64,000 nt of DNA from Scrofimicrobium sp. R131 (GCF_040256745.1 NZ_CP138335.1:372001-436000), one strand, 5' to 3'. Numbered from the stretch's first letter, positions 26,381 to 34,787 are shown. The notes: generated by a model from the letters alone, not told the origin. Numbers and translations: made by a program.

Positions 26381-28003
26381 ATGAGCACAACGTCCCCAAC
26401 ACAGGCAGTCGAACGCGCCTCCTGGGTGCCGATGATCGGCCTGTTCTTCGCCCAGGTGCTGATGTCATTCAATGTCGCCGCGCTTCCCGTATCCCTGGGC
26501 GGCATGGTGAACGACTTTGGCGTGCCCCCAACCGACGTGTCCACCGCCATCGTCATGTACGGGCTAGTGGTGGCGGCGCTGGTGATGGTTGGCGCCAAGA
26601 TTGGGCAACGGGTCGGCTGGGTGCTGGTGTTCCGCATCGTCGTGGCCATCTTTGCCGGCTCGGCCTTGATGATGATTCTGGCTCCGACCGTCACCTGGGT
26701 GATCTTGGCTCAGGCGCTGGCGGGTGCTTCGGCCGCCATCATCGTCCCCTCGCTGGTGGCCCTGATTGCGGAAAATTACCGCGGTGACCAGCAGGCAACG
26801 GCCATTGGTTCGCTCGGTTCGGCCCGGGCTTTCTCGGGTGTGAGCGCATTCCTGATCGGCGGCACCCTGGCCACTGTCGTCGGTTGGCGTCCCGTCTTCA
26901 TGATTGTGCTGGGACTCGCGGTGGTGGTGTTCCTGTTCAGCTTCCGGCTCCGGTCGGACCACGGGGACCGCTCTGTCGTCATCGATGTGGTCGGTGCGTT
27001 CCTGATTGGTCTGGGAATCATGGCGCTAACATTGGGGGTCAACAACCTCAACGGTTGGGGCCTGCTGCGCGCTCGCCCGTCCGCTCCCTTCGAAATTGGG
27101 GGACTCTCACCCGCACCAATCCTGATCGTGTTGGGCGTGATCCTGGTCCAGGCCTTCTTCCTGTGGACGAGGCGGCGCACCGCTCGCGGGCAGGTTCCCC
27201 TGGTCAGTTTGCAGGTGTTCCGTTCCTCGCGTGAGCGGGCTGCCGTCTACGCCATGTTCATCGTGGTGGCGCTGGAAGCGGCGCTCAACTTCACCGTCCC
27301 GCTTTACATTCAGATTGTTCAGGGCCGGACGCCCTTTGACACCTCGTTGGCCATGCTTCCCTTCAACCTGACGGTGTTCTTCACCGCGATTCTGGTGGTG
27401 CGCACCTACCGGCGCTTCACCCCGCGCCAGATCGGGATGTTCTCGTTCACACTGACCACGGTGGCGCTGATCTGGCTCTCCTTCGTGGTGACGAACAACT
27501 GGGAGACTCTGCCGACCATCCTGGGCCTGTTCGTGTTCGGAGTTGGGCAGGGGGCGCTGGTCACGCTGGTGTTCAACGTGCTGGTGACCTCCGCTCCCAA
27601 GGAACTGGCGGGCGATGTTGGTTCGGTTCGCGGCACGACCCAGAACCTGGCCTCCGCGGTTGGCACCGCCATTGCCGGCGCCCTGCTGGTTGGAATCCTC
27701 TCGGTCAACATCACCACTTCGCTGGCCACCTCGGTTGACCTGCCGGAGGACCTGGTCACCCAGGTGGATCTGGACAACACCAACTTCGTGTCCAACGATC
27801 GCCTGGCCGAAGTGTTGGCCGAAACGGATGCGACCGAGGCTCAGGTGGAGGCTGCCATCGAACTGAACGAGGGGGCCCGCCTGTCAGCACTGCGCAGTGG
27901 GCTGCTGATCTTGGCAGCCGTGAGCGCGTTGGCTATCATTCCGGCCAGCCGACTGCCCAAGTACAAGCCGCACGAGCTGCCTGAGCCTGAAAACGTCGAG
28001 TAG
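26381..28003 (+). CDS. MFS transporter, DHA2 (14-helix drug:H+ antiporter) type
   Basis: 540 residues from the ATG at 26381. Fourteen hydrophobic segments by eye, with the first half ending around residue 200 and a central pair (about 205-250) typical of 14-TMS DHA2 proteins. The motif A loop region (GAKIGQRVGWVLVFRI) is degenerate relative to the consensus GxLaDrxGrkxxl, and motif C-like GSARAFSGVSAFLIGG is present. DHA2 members export drugs, siderophores, or amino-acid derivatives. It sits in an operon with glutaminase, so transport of glutamine, glutamate or a derivative is an attractive guess. Ends 3 bp before a bidirectional-looking terminator. Confidence 0.85.
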   Translation: MSTTSPTQAVERASWVPMIGLFFAQVLMSFNVAALPVSLGGMVNDFGVPPTDVSTAIVMYGLVVAALVMVGAKIGQRVGWVLVFRIVVAIFAGSALMMILAPTVTWVILAQALAGASAAIIVPSLVALIAENYRGDQQATAIGSLGSARAFSGVSAFLIGGTLATVVGWRPVFMIVLGLAVVVFLFSFRLRSDHGDRSVVIDVVGAFLIGLGIMALTLGVNNLNGWGLLRARPSAPFEIGGLSPAPILIVLGVILVQAFFLWTRRRTARGQVPLVSLQVFRSSRERAAVYAMFIVVALEAALNFTVPLYIQIVQGRTPFDTSLAMLPFNLTVFFTAILVVRTYRRFTPRQIGMFSFTLTTVALIWLSFVVTNNWETLPTILGLFVFGVGQGALVTLVFNVLVTSAPKELAGDVGSVRGTTQNLASAVGTAIAGALLVGILSVNITTSLATSVDLPEDLVTQVDLDNTNFVSNDRLAEVLAETDATEAQVEAAIELNEGARLSALRSGLLILAAVSALAIIPASRLPKYKPHELPEPENVE

Positions 28004-28005
28004 GG

Positions 28006-28066
28006 GAGAGTGCTCGCAAGGGCCAGTGCCGACACATTGTGATCCGGCACTGGCCCGCACTCTTTG
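28006..28066 (+). terminator. Rho-independent terminator after the MFS gene
   Basis: A long stem: AGAGTGC, then GGGCCAGTGCCG (28020-28031), loop, CGGCACTGGCCC (28045-28056), then GCACTCT and TTTG. Together the outer and inner arms give almost 19 paired bases. Confidence 0.85.
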
Positions 28067-28266
28067 CCTCGGAGGAGGCACTTCCGGGCGTGGCGGTGGG
28101 AGCGATAGTGGTTGAATGCCCACTGGTGAATGTCTCTGGCCGGTCGAGGATTATCGGTCACCTGAGCCTTGAGCTGATTTAGTCGTTCGGGCAGGTCCAA
28201 GGCCGATCGCGGCTGAAAAGGAGGACAGGAGATTCGGGCAAATATGGAGAACTTTTGGATTAGTAC
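28067..28266. other. Intergenic stretch before the PTS operon
   Basis: No coding signals or strong repeats. It contains AAAAGGAGGA at 28216-28225 with no start codon in a suitable place, so it may be a relic. The PTS promoter follows directly. Confidence 0.4.
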
Positions 28267-28295
28267 TTGACAGGCTCTGTGACCTCCCCTACGTT
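28267..28295 (+). promoter_or_regulatory. Promoter of the PTS operon
   Basis: TTGACA (28267-28272), a 17-bp spacer and TACGTT (28290-28295). Transcription would start near 28302, leaving a leader of about 108 nt that carries the antiterminator target and terminator. Confidence 0.65.
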
Positions 28296-28307
28296 TAGAC
28301 ACCAAGA

Positions 28308-28340
28308 CAGACATGTGACTGTTCGGCAGGCAGGATCTGG
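28308..28340 (+). promoter_or_regulatory. RAT (ribonucleic antiterminator) site for a BglG-type protein
   Basis: The leader reads CATGTGACTG, a four-base loop, GGCAGGCAGGATCTG. This matches the pattern of LicT/SacY/BglG target hairpins, whose consensus has a TGTTACTG-type arm and a GCAGGCAAAACC-type arm flanking a short loop. Its 3' part (GGATCTG, 28333-28339) is also the 5' arm of the terminator that follows, so the two structures exclude each other. This overlap is the defining arrangement of RAT control. A matching BglG-type protein is encoded in the same operon. Confidence 0.75.
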
Positions 28341-28386
28341 TGGCGTGTAGTGCAAAAGCATTGCGCGACAGCAGATCCTTTTTTGT
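28333..28386 (+). terminator. Leader terminator (attenuator) of the PTS operon
   Basis: GGATCTG (28333-28339) pairs with CAGATCC (28372-28378). Inner segment TGC-aaaa-GCA forms the apical part, and a run of six T follows (28379-28384). It lies inside the mRNA leader before the EIIA start, so it would stop transcription unless the antiterminator binds. Confidence 0.75.
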
Positions 28387-28409
28387 TGCCCATTTCCAAT
28401 GGAGGAACC

Positions 28410-28913
28410 ATGCGACTTTTTGCCAGGAAACGCAGGGAAGAGCAGGAGAACATCCACTTGGTCTCGCCCGTGACCGGCACGGCAATTGAGATGAGCGAGG
28501 TGCCTGATCCGGTGTTTTCCCAATCAATTCTGGGTCCAGGTTTTGCTGTGTTGCCAAAAGATGATGAAGTGGTGGCCCCAGCAGGTGGGACCATCACGAG
28601 CGTGGCGGATACCAGCCACGCTGTCTACCTGACCGATCCTCAGGGGAGCCAAATTCTGGTCCACCTTGGACTGGAGACAGTCAAGCTCAACGGCAAACAC
28701 TTTCAGCTGCTGGTGAGCGAGGGGCAAGAAGTCCAGCCGGGAGACCCAATTGCTCGGTGTGACTTTGCTGCCATCCGAGCGGCCGGATATCAGACCCCGG
28801 TCCTGGTGTGCCTGATCAACGGGGCTGAGACCGTCAGCGATTTCGACTTGGCAACGCTGGGTGAGGTTGTGGCCGGGCAGGCAGTTGCATCGGCGAGGCG
28901 AACGGACCGCTAG
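28410..28913 (+). CDS. PTS EIIA component (glucose/Crr-type)
   Basis: 167 residues from the ATG at 28410 (GGAGGAACC upstream). EIIA-Glc fold: VSPVTGTAIEMSEVPDPVFS, then FAVLPKDDEVVAPAGGTITS, and the phosphorylated His in QILVHLGLETVKLNG (His85) with a second active-site His at about 70 (TSHAVYL). It accepts phosphate from HPr and passes it to the EIIB domain of the EIICB protein encoded two genes downstream. Here the EIIA is a free protein rather than fused to the permease. The antiterminator follows within two bases. Confidence 0.9.
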   Translation: MRLFARKRREEQENIHLVSPVTGTAIEMSEVPDPVFSQSILGPGFAVLPKDDEVVAPAGGTITSVADTSHAVYLTDPQGSQILVHLGLETVKLNGKHFQLLVSEGQEVQPGDPIARCDFAAIRAAGYQTPVLVCLINGAETVSDFDLATLGEVVAGQAVASARRTDR

Positions 28914-28914
28914 C

Positions 28915-29766
28915 ATGGCTGATCCCGCAAGCAGGCATGTGAGAGTGGTGAAGTCTCTGAACTCCAGCGTGGTCCTGGTGACTGACGGCACTGGTCATGA
29001 GTGGCTTCTATTGGGTAAAGGGATTGGCTATGGCCGCCGGGCCGGAGACCAACTGGACCCGAGGGACGCGGATCGAGTGTTTGTTCCGCTCTCGTATTCG
29101 GGCAGTCCCGACTACCTGCAGACTCTGAGTTTTCTGACACCTGAGCGTCTCCAAGTTACCGAAGAGATTGTTCAGGAGGCCGAGCGCCGCCTCGAGTGCA
29201 CGTTGGACAGGTACATCTATGTTGCCCTCACAGATCACCTGGCGTTCGTGCTTGAGAGAGCCAAGTCGGGCAGTCCGGTCACTCCGGCTCTTGGGTGGGA
29301 AGTGCAGGATCTCTACCCGGAGGAATATGCCGTCTCGGTGGACGCGTTGTCGACTATTGCGCGCCATACCGGGATCCAGTTGCCCCAAGAGGAGGCCGTT
29401 AGCATCACCCTCCATCTGGTGAATGCCTCCCAGCTGAGGCCGGACATGCCGGCCCTGGCTCGGCTATCGAACTTCCTGGACTGGTTCACCTCGTACCTGG
29501 ATCAGCTGAACCCCGAAGCGGAGCCGAAGGCTCGAGCCCGCCTGGTGCGACATGCTCGGCTCTTGTTCCAGCGGCTGATGAATCAGGAAGCTTTGACTGA
29601 GGATGTCGGCGAGCTCCTCTCTGACTACCGCCGCCGCCATCCCGCCGTGATGGACCAGGTCGACCGAGTTGAGCGTCAGCTCAAGCTCAAATGGCAGGCA
29701 GAACTGACCGACGAAGAACGTCTTCACTTGGCTCTCTACCTGAAGCCAATCATCAAACCTCTCTAG
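28915..29766 (+). CDS. BglG/LicT family transcriptional antiterminator
   Basis: 283 residues from the ATG at 28915. Residues 1 to about 55 form the RNA-binding CAT domain (VVKSLNSSVVLVTDGTGHEWLLLGKGIGYGRR in pieces, matching the usual N-N-V pattern with GKGIGF). Then two PTS-regulation domains: PRD1 around 65-170 with LTDHLAFVLER and IARHTGIQLPQEEA..ITLHLVNA, and PRD2 around 175-283 with RHARLLFQRL and LTDEERLHLALYLKPI. The conserved histidines are targets for HPr- and EIIB-dependent phosphorylation. It should act on the leader RNA upstream of its own operon. Confidence 0.92.
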   Translation: MADPASRHVRVVKSLNSSVVLVTDGTGHEWLLLGKGIGYGRRAGDQLDPRDADRVFVPLSYSGSPDYLQTLSFLTPERLQVTEEIVQEAERRLECTLDRYIYVALTDHLAFVLERAKSGSPVTPALGWEVQDLYPEEYAVSVDALSTIARHTGIQLPQEEAVSITLHLVNASQLRPDMPALARLSNFLDWFTSYLDQLNPEAEPKARARLVRHARLLFQRLMNQEALTEDVGELLSDYRRRHPAVMDQVDRVERQLKLKWQAELTDEERLHLALYLKPIIKPL

Positions 29767-29799
29767 CTCAATCCATCCCGTAACGCACAAGGAAGTGAC

Positions 29800-31530
29800 A
29801 TGAGAACACGAATACAAGGAAAGTTGCAGCAGTTCGCTGGCGCCATGATGGTGCCAATTATCCTATTGGTCGCGGTGGGCCTCTTCGTTGGCGTCGGGGC
29901 GGCTTTCACCAACTACATTTTGCAGGAAGGAACCATCCCCTGGCGCATTGCCGACGTGTTCGTACAGATCGGCTTCATGATCATGAACACGCTTCCCATG
30001 TGGTTTGCGGTCGGTATCGCCTTCACCCTGGCCAAGAAAGAGAAAGGCTGGGCCGCGCTCAACGGACTGGTGGTCTTCTTTAGCCTGCACACGGTTATTT
30101 CCGCCTGGGCGGCGTCCCAGGGCATTACTGCCGAATCCACCGAAGTGGACTACCTGGTGTCGACCGGGATGAGCCCGACGCAAGCGCTGGAGTACAACGC
30201 ACTTTGGACGCAGTTGCTGGGAATCTTTACCGTCAATGCGGGCCTCTTTACCGGACTAATTGCCGGCTTGGCCGCTGCCTTCGTGCACAATCGCCTTATC
30301 GGCGTCAAAGTTCCAACTATGCTGTCGTTCTTTGCCGGTCCTCGGCTGGGCATCCTCGGATCGATGGTGGCGGCAGTTGTCCTCGGCATTGCGTTCTTCT
30401 ACATCTGGCCGGGGGTCGCAGCCGGGCTGCAGGGCATTACGAGATTCATCACGGCTTCCGGATTATTCGGTACGTTCGCGTTCGGCACTTTGGACAAGAT
30501 GCTCCTGCCGTTGGGCCTCCATCACCTGATTGCATTCCCGATTGAGTACACCCAGGTTGGCGGCACCATGGAAATCGATGGGCAGACCTTCGAGGGTGTT
30601 CGCAACATTATGGCCGGGCAATCAGCCAGTGCGGATGCCACCGGGTACATCACCCGGAACTTCACGACCGGCCGTTTGCTGTTCATGTTTGGAGGCATTC
30701 CGGGGATGGCGCTGGCCATGTATCGGACCGCCTTCCCCAAGAATCGGAAGAAAGTGGCTGCGCTGCTGATTCCGGCAGTACTGACAGCCGTGGTGGTCGG
30801 GGTAACTGAGCCGTTTGAGTTCACTTTCGTCTTCATTGCCCCACTGGTTTATTACCTGGTTTACGCGCCTTTGGCCGGGTTGGCGTACGTGTTGATGGAG
30901 GTACTGAATGTCTCCATTTTGGGCCAGGGGGGCCTGTTCATGATCCCCAACTTGCTCCAACCCCAAAAGGTTCATGCATGGCCGTTGCTGATTCTCATCC
31001 CCGTCTACTTTGCCCTGTACTACTTCATCTTTAAGTTCCTGATTACGAAGTTCAACCTGAAAACTCCTGGTCGAGGAGAGGACGAGGAGGAAATTGGCTT
31101 CGCTACCAAGGAGCAGGTCCGAGCCAAATACGGCTCGGAAGCACCGACCTCCAGGGCTCCCGGCACCGCCGAAGTCTCGGAGCCACCCCCGGGTGAAAGC
31201 AGCGCGGACCCGTCCGACGAGCCGGAGGTAGCGTCGCCAGATACCTCAGCCGGAGTTGCGACCAAAGTGGCCGTCCAGGAGAAGGAAAAGCTGGAAGACC
31301 GGATAGTCGAAGCTCTGGGCGGTCCCACCAACATCGAGGAGGTCAGCTGCTGTGCCTCCAGACTCCGCGTGACGGTTACCGATCCATCGAAAGTGGTGGA
31401 TGAACGCACCTGGAAAACGCAGTACGAGGCTTTGGGGCTGGTCTCTCAGGGCAACTACCTGCAGGTCATCTACGGGCCCAGGGTTATTCAACTGACAAGC
31501 AACATCAAGAGCCTACTGGGCATCGATTAA
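29800..31530 (+). CDS. PTS EIICB permease, glucose/maltose (PtsG/MalX) family
   Basis: 576 residues, order EIIC then EIIB. The EIIC part (about 1-410) has eight to ten hydrophobic helices and family blocks such as GTLDKMLLPLGLHHLIAFPI near 230 and VTEPFEFTFVFIAPLVYYLV near 337. A charged Ser/Pro-rich linker (about 425-490) leads to the EIIB domain, whose phosphorylated Cys lies in VSCCASRLRVTVTDPSKV, equivalent to the CxxRLR consensus. It imports and phosphorylates a hexose. EIIA is separate. The neighbouring epimerase-like enzyme argues against plain glucose. Confidence 0.9.
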   Translation: MRTRIQGKLQQFAGAMMVPIILLVAVGLFVGVGAAFTNYILQEGTIPWRIADVFVQIGFMIMNTLPMWFAVGIAFTLAKKEKGWAALNGLVVFFSLHTVISAWAASQGITAESTEVDYLVSTGMSPTQALEYNALWTQLLGIFTVNAGLFTGLIAGLAAAFVHNRLIGVKVPTMLSFFAGPRLGILGSMVAAVVLGIAFFYIWPGVAAGLQGITRFITASGLFGTFAFGTLDKMLLPLGLHHLIAFPIEYTQVGGTMEIDGQTFEGVRNIMAGQSASADATGYITRNFTTGRLLFMFGGIPGMALAMYRTAFPKNRKKVAALLIPAVLTAVVVGVTEPFEFTFVFIAPLVYYLVYAPLAGLAYVLMEVLNVSILGQGGLFMIPNLLQPQKVHAWPLLILIPVYFALYYFIFKFLITKFNLKTPGRGEDEEEIGFATKEQVRAKYGSEAPTSRAPGTAEVSEPPPGESSADPSDEPEVASPDTSAGVATKVAVQEKEKLEDRIVEALGGPTNIEEVSCCASRLRVTVTDPSKVVDERTWKTQYEALGLVSQGNYLQVIYGPRVIQLTSNIKSLLGID

Positions 31531-31543
31531 CTAGGAGAAAAAG

Positions 31544-32245
31544 ATGCGAGAAATCAAAATTGCCGCCGGTCTTGCCCACATTGATTACGGGCACCTGGCC
31601 GACATTGTCTCAGAAGCAACGGCTGGCGGGGCTGACTACATTCACTCCGACGCCGCCGACATGCATGACCTCAAGAACATGCAGCTGATGGGGGGTCACC
31701 AGGTGGTGGCCGGGATTCGGCCCCACACCGATCTGCCCATCGAAGTCCACTTCTACACCAGAGAATGCGACCGTATCTTCGTGGAGAACATTGCCGCGGC
31801 GGGGGCACAGATGCTGATTGTGCCGGCGGAGCATTTCATCGGTGCCCCGTTGGCGTACCTGATCAACTACTGCCGTGAACTCGACATGAAGTTGGGTCTG
31901 ACAATTGGTTGCTACACGCCGCTGAGCTTTGTCGAGGAGGCCATCTACGATATCGATCGCCTTCAACTGGTGATTCACGGGGTTGATGAGACCGACGGCA
32001 AGGACAACTGGGGGTGGCGCCGGTCCTCGCTCGATTTGATCAAGCGGTCGCGGGATCTGATCGAAGCCAAGAATCCGCGCTGCGAACTGGCAGTGGATGG
32101 GGGCCTGAGGGTGGACAATCTGGCCCCAGTGGTTCAGGCAGAGCCCGATGTCATGATCTTCTCCTCGGCCATCTTCAAGGATCCCGAAGGTCCGGCGCAG
32201 GGAGTGCGACACTGCCGGGCCGCGATCGAGGCGGCGCGGCTTTAG
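31544..32245 (+). CDS. Ribulose-phosphate 3-epimerase-like TIM-barrel enzyme
   Basis: 233 residues with AGGAG upstream. The C-terminal phosphate-binding half is well conserved for the family: CELAVDGGLRVDNLAPVVQA and DVMIFSSAIFKDPEGP. The N-terminal catalytic half reads YIHSDAADMHDLKNMQ and PIEVHFYTRECDRIFVENI, where classical RPE has HxDxMDGxF and DxHLMV; His and Asp metal ligands appear shifted or substituted. It is therefore probably an epimerase of an uncommon phosphosugar such as allulose or psicose 6-phosphate rather than D-ribulose 5-phosphate. Last gene of the RAT-controlled PTS operon, giving the transporter's product a downstream enzyme. Confidence 0.75.
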   Translation: MREIKIAAGLAHIDYGHLADIVSEATAGGADYIHSDAADMHDLKNMQLMGGHQVVAGIRPHTDLPIEVHFYTRECDRIFVENIAAAGAQMLIVPAEHFIGAPLAYLINYCRELDMKLGLTIGCYTPLSFVEEAIYDIDRLQLVIHGVDETDGKDNWGWRRSSLDLIKRSRDLIEAKNPRCELAVDGGLRVDNLAPVVQAEPDVMIFSSAIFKDPEGPAQGVRHCRAAIEAARL

Positions 32246-32546
32246 CTGACCAAACTAAAAGGTGAGTGCGGCCAGTTGGTCCGCGCGGCGGGCGCGATCG
32301 GTTCGCCCACACGGGCGCCGCACCTTCCTAGATAACACCGCTGCTGCCGGCGGCACCTGGACCTGCACTTTCTGTGGGGGACCAGGTGGCCGCCGCCGTG
32401 TTTCCGCCAGGGGCTCACACCCGGCAGGTACCAAGGGGAGTGTTTTGTCCGTCTGTGCCGGTCAGGCTGCTGTTGACTCCTTCCCAAACCCGGCGCCGCC
32501 CACTATGCTTTGGCCCAACCAGCGTCCCCAACAGAGAGTCGGATCA
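32246..32546. other. Intergenic after the PTS operon, with a GC-rich hairpin
   Basis: No gene is supported. An inverted repeat CGGCGGCACCTGG (32348-32360) and CCAGGTGGCCGCCG (32382-32395) could end the PTS transcript but lacks a T-run. A frame from 32262 continuing into the DUF1801 gene contains WTCTFCGG but shows no start or ribosome site and is not called. Confidence 0.4.
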
Positions 32547-32963
32547 ATGCCCGAGTCGGTAGCAGAGTTTGTGGCCCAGGTGGTCCCCGCCAAGCGTCAG
32601 CGCGACGCGCACACCCTGCTGGAGCTGTACGGCAGGATCAGTGGAGAGCAGCCCGAGCTGTACGGCACCATCATTGGTTTTGGGCACTACCACTACCAGT
32701 ACGCCAGTGGGCGCGAGGGGGATGCGCCGGCCGGAGCTTTCGCCCCGCGAAAGGCAGCCACCAGCATCTACCTGCCCGACGGGATCGGCGCGCATCGGGC
32801 CCTGCTGGATCAGTTGGGCCCCCACCGCGAAGGGGTGGGCTGCCTGTACCTGACCGACTTGGAGCAGGTCGACCTGGCGATCCTGGAGCAGATCATCACC
32901 CGCAGCTACGCCACCTTGAGTGCGGACACCTACCGTCTTCGAGCCCGAGACGGCGAAGAGTAG
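32547..32963 (+). CDS. DUF1801 domain protein
   Basis: 138 residues from the ATG at 32547. The core YGTIIGFGHYHYQYASGREG followed by FAPRKAATSIYLPDG matches DUF1801, whose members are small YdhG-like proteins with a conserved R-K and aromatic residues; structural relatives suggest ligand or iron binding, but the function is not established. It appears to be a single-gene unit: the next gene, a TetR regulator, starts about 195 bp downstream on the same strand. Confidence 0.85.
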   Translation: MPESVAEFVAQVVPAKRQRDAHTLLELYGRISGEQPELYGTIIGFGHYHYQYASGREGDAPAGAFAPRKAATSIYLPDGIGAHRALLDQLGPHREGVGCLYLTDLEQVDLAILEQIITRSYATLSADTYRLRARDGEE

Positions 32964-33102
32964 CGGTGCACTAGCCGGCCGCTCCCCGCGAGGCTGGCCC
33001 CCACCTCGACCGGGTCAATCAGGCATCTGTCGCGGAGTAAAGGGCGGGTCCAACCGTGCCCTCCCGGGGCCCAAAGCCCCTGTTCCAGGCCGATTTCCCC
33101 TC

Positions 33103-33132
33103 GTACCATCGAGGTACTAGCCGGTTGGCTAG
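33103..33132. promoter_or_regulatory. Operator-like inverted repeats upstream of TetR gene
   Basis: GTACC-atcga-GGTAC (33103-33117) is followed at once by CTAGCC-ggtt-GGCTAG (33117-33132). They lie 26-55 bp before the TetR start, where an autoregulatory operator is expected for this family. Confidence 0.5.
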
Positions 33133-33157
33133 GTGCGATCCTGTCTCGGAGTTGTCC

Positions 33158-33742
33158 ATGACCAAAACCCGTCCCGGTGTCACCCTCGCCCGCCTGCGTG
33201 CGGTCTCTCTTGACCTGTTTGCGACCCACGGAATCGTGGGAACCTCGCTGCAGATGATTGCCGAGGCGATGGGCGTCTCCAAAGCCGCGGTTTACCATCA
33301 TTACCCGACCAAAGACGCCATCGTGAAGGCAGTGATGCAGCCTGCTTTCGACGGGTTCGCCCGCCTGGTGGAGGAGGCGGAAAGCTTGGAGCCGGGACCG
33401 GAACGCCAACTGTTCCTGGTGACCGGGTTGGCCGACCAGGCGGTGGCCAACCGCGCCCTGTACGCGGTCATGTTTCAGGACCTGGCCGTGCTGGAAATCA
33501 TCACCCGCGATGTGCAGCTGGCCGACCTGTTTTGGCGTTTGCGGGCCCATCTGGTTGACCCGCACGACGGCCCGCTGCCGGAGCTGCGCGCCGGGATCTT
33601 CCTCTCTGGGCTGGTGGCGCCAGTTCGCGGCGACCTATCCAACGGCATTCCCGACGATCAGCTTCGCGAGGCGATTCTCGATAGCGGGGTCCGCCTCCTA
33701 ATCAATTCAAGTCACTCGGAAGGGCAAAGGAGCCATGACTAA
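33158..33742 (+). CDS. TetR family transcriptional regulator
   Basis: 194 residues from the ATG at 33158 (GGAG seven bases upstream). N-terminal helix-turn-helix: LDLFATHGIVGTSLQMIAEA then MGVSKAAVYHHYPTKDAIVK, the classic TetR recognition-helix pattern. The C-terminal ligand-binding region is not diagnostic. It overlaps the next gene, an SDR epimerase, by 8 bp, so the two form an operon, and the repressor probably responds to a substrate of that enzyme. Autoregulation is likely from the repeats at 33103-33132. Confidence 0.88.
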   Translation: MTKTRPGVTLARLRAVSLDLFATHGIVGTSLQMIAEAMGVSKAAVYHHYPTKDAIVKAVMQPAFDGFARLVEEAESLEPGPERQLFLVTGLADQAVANRALYAVMFQDLAVLEIITRDVQLADLFWRLRAHLVDPHDGPLPELRAGIFLSGLVAPVRGDLSNGIPDDQLREAILDSGVRLLINSSHSEGQRSHD

Positions 33743-34718
33743 GACACTGGTAATTGGGGGCAACGGCCTCCTGGGACACCACACCGTGGTGGAACTGCTC
33801 AACCGCGGGTACGAGGTGAGCTCGCTGGCCCTGCCCCCGCAGCCCGGTCAGGCCGGAGTGCCGGAGGGAGTCGAGGCCCACTGGGGTAACCTCAACCAGA
33901 TGACTGACCGGGAACTGCTGGACTTGTTCGCCGGGCAGGACACCCTCTTTTACGCCATCGGGGCGGACGAGCGGACCGTGCCTCCCGCCCCGGCCGACGT
34001 GTTCTTCTACCGGCAAAATGTGCTGCCCACCCAGCGGGTCGCCCATTTGGCGCGCGAGGCGGAGGTGAAGAAGTTTGTCGTGTTCGGCTCGTACACCGCT
34101 GAGTTTGGCGAGCTTTGGCCCGACCTCGGCTACCGGACCCGCAACGGCTATCCCCGCACCCGCCTCCTGCAAGAAGAGGTCGCCTACCTGGAGGGGGCCG
34201 GGCGGATGGACGTGATGGTGCTGCGGTTGCCCTACATTTTTGGCCTGGTGGAGGGACAGCGTCCCCTGTGGCAATTCATCCTGGATCAGGTGGCCACCCA
34301 GGACCATCCGGTGGTGCTGCCCGGGGCGACGTCGGCGGTGACTGCGCGCCAGGTCGGTCAGGCCGCGGTTGGCGCGATGGAGCACGGCACCCACGGGGGC
34401 CGCTACCCGATCAACTCTTACCGCCTCACCTACCTGGAGCTGTACCAGTTGGCTTGTGAGGCGTTGGGCAAAGACCCGGCCGCAGTTCAGGTGGTTCCCC
34501 TCGAGGCGGTCCTCCCCAGCTACGAGCAGTTGGACGCGCAGATGGCGGCGGCCGGGGTGGAACACGGGGTCCACCTGCCCGACACGGCCCGGTTCCAGGC
34601 GCGCGAGGCGGTCAGCGACCCGGGTCAGAGCGCGGTCTTGCAGATTGAACCCGACGACGTGGTGGGGGCGATCCGGGAAACTTTCGCCTGGTGTGTGGCG
34701 AACCCGCCGGAGGGGTAG
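33735..34718 (+). CDS. NAD-dependent epimerase/dehydratase family protein
   Basis: 327 residues. Opens with TLVIGGNGLLGHHTVVELLN, a GxxGxxG Rossmann nucleotide-binding motif, then FYAIGADERTVPPAPADVFF and NGYPRTRLLQEEVAYL. A Tyr-x3-Lys pair typical of active epimerases is not clear at the expected site, so it is closer to NmrA-like or atypical SDR proteins. Encoded directly after a TetR gene with overlapping ends, so both are probably repressed until a substrate appears. Substrate unknown. Confidence 0.8.
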   Translation: MTKTLVIGGNGLLGHHTVVELLNRGYEVSSLALPPQPGQAGVPEGVEAHWGNLNQMTDRELLDLFAGQDTLFYAIGADERTVPPAPADVFFYRQNVLPTQRVAHLAREAEVKKFVVFGSYTAEFGELWPDLGYRTRNGYPRTRLLQEEVAYLEGAGRMDVMVLRLPYIFGLVEGQRPLWQFILDQVATQDHPVVLPGATSAVTARQVGQAAVGAMEHGTHGGRYPINSYRLTYLELYQLACEALGKDPAAVQVVPLEAVLPSYEQLDAQMAAAGVEHGVHLPDTARFQAREAVSDPGQSAVLQIEPDDVVGAIRETFAWCVANPPEG

Positions 34719-34755
34719 CCACCCCCTCGTCCACCGCGACCGGCCCCAAACTAGA

Positions 34756-34787
34756 GTGGGCTCCCACCCGTTTGGATGGGAGCCCAC
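34756..34787. terminator. Bidirectional hairpin between convergent operons
   Basis: GTGGGCTCCCA (34756-34766) and TGGGAGCCCAC (34777-34787) form an 11-bp perfect stem between the SDR gene and the small Cys-rich gene. T-runs are short, so terminator strength is uncertain. Confidence 0.6.

Noticed and set aside
32262-32546. N-terminal extension of the DUF1801 frame with a WTCTFCGG segment
   Set aside because: No ribosome site before 32262 and the true DUF1801 homology begins near 32547.
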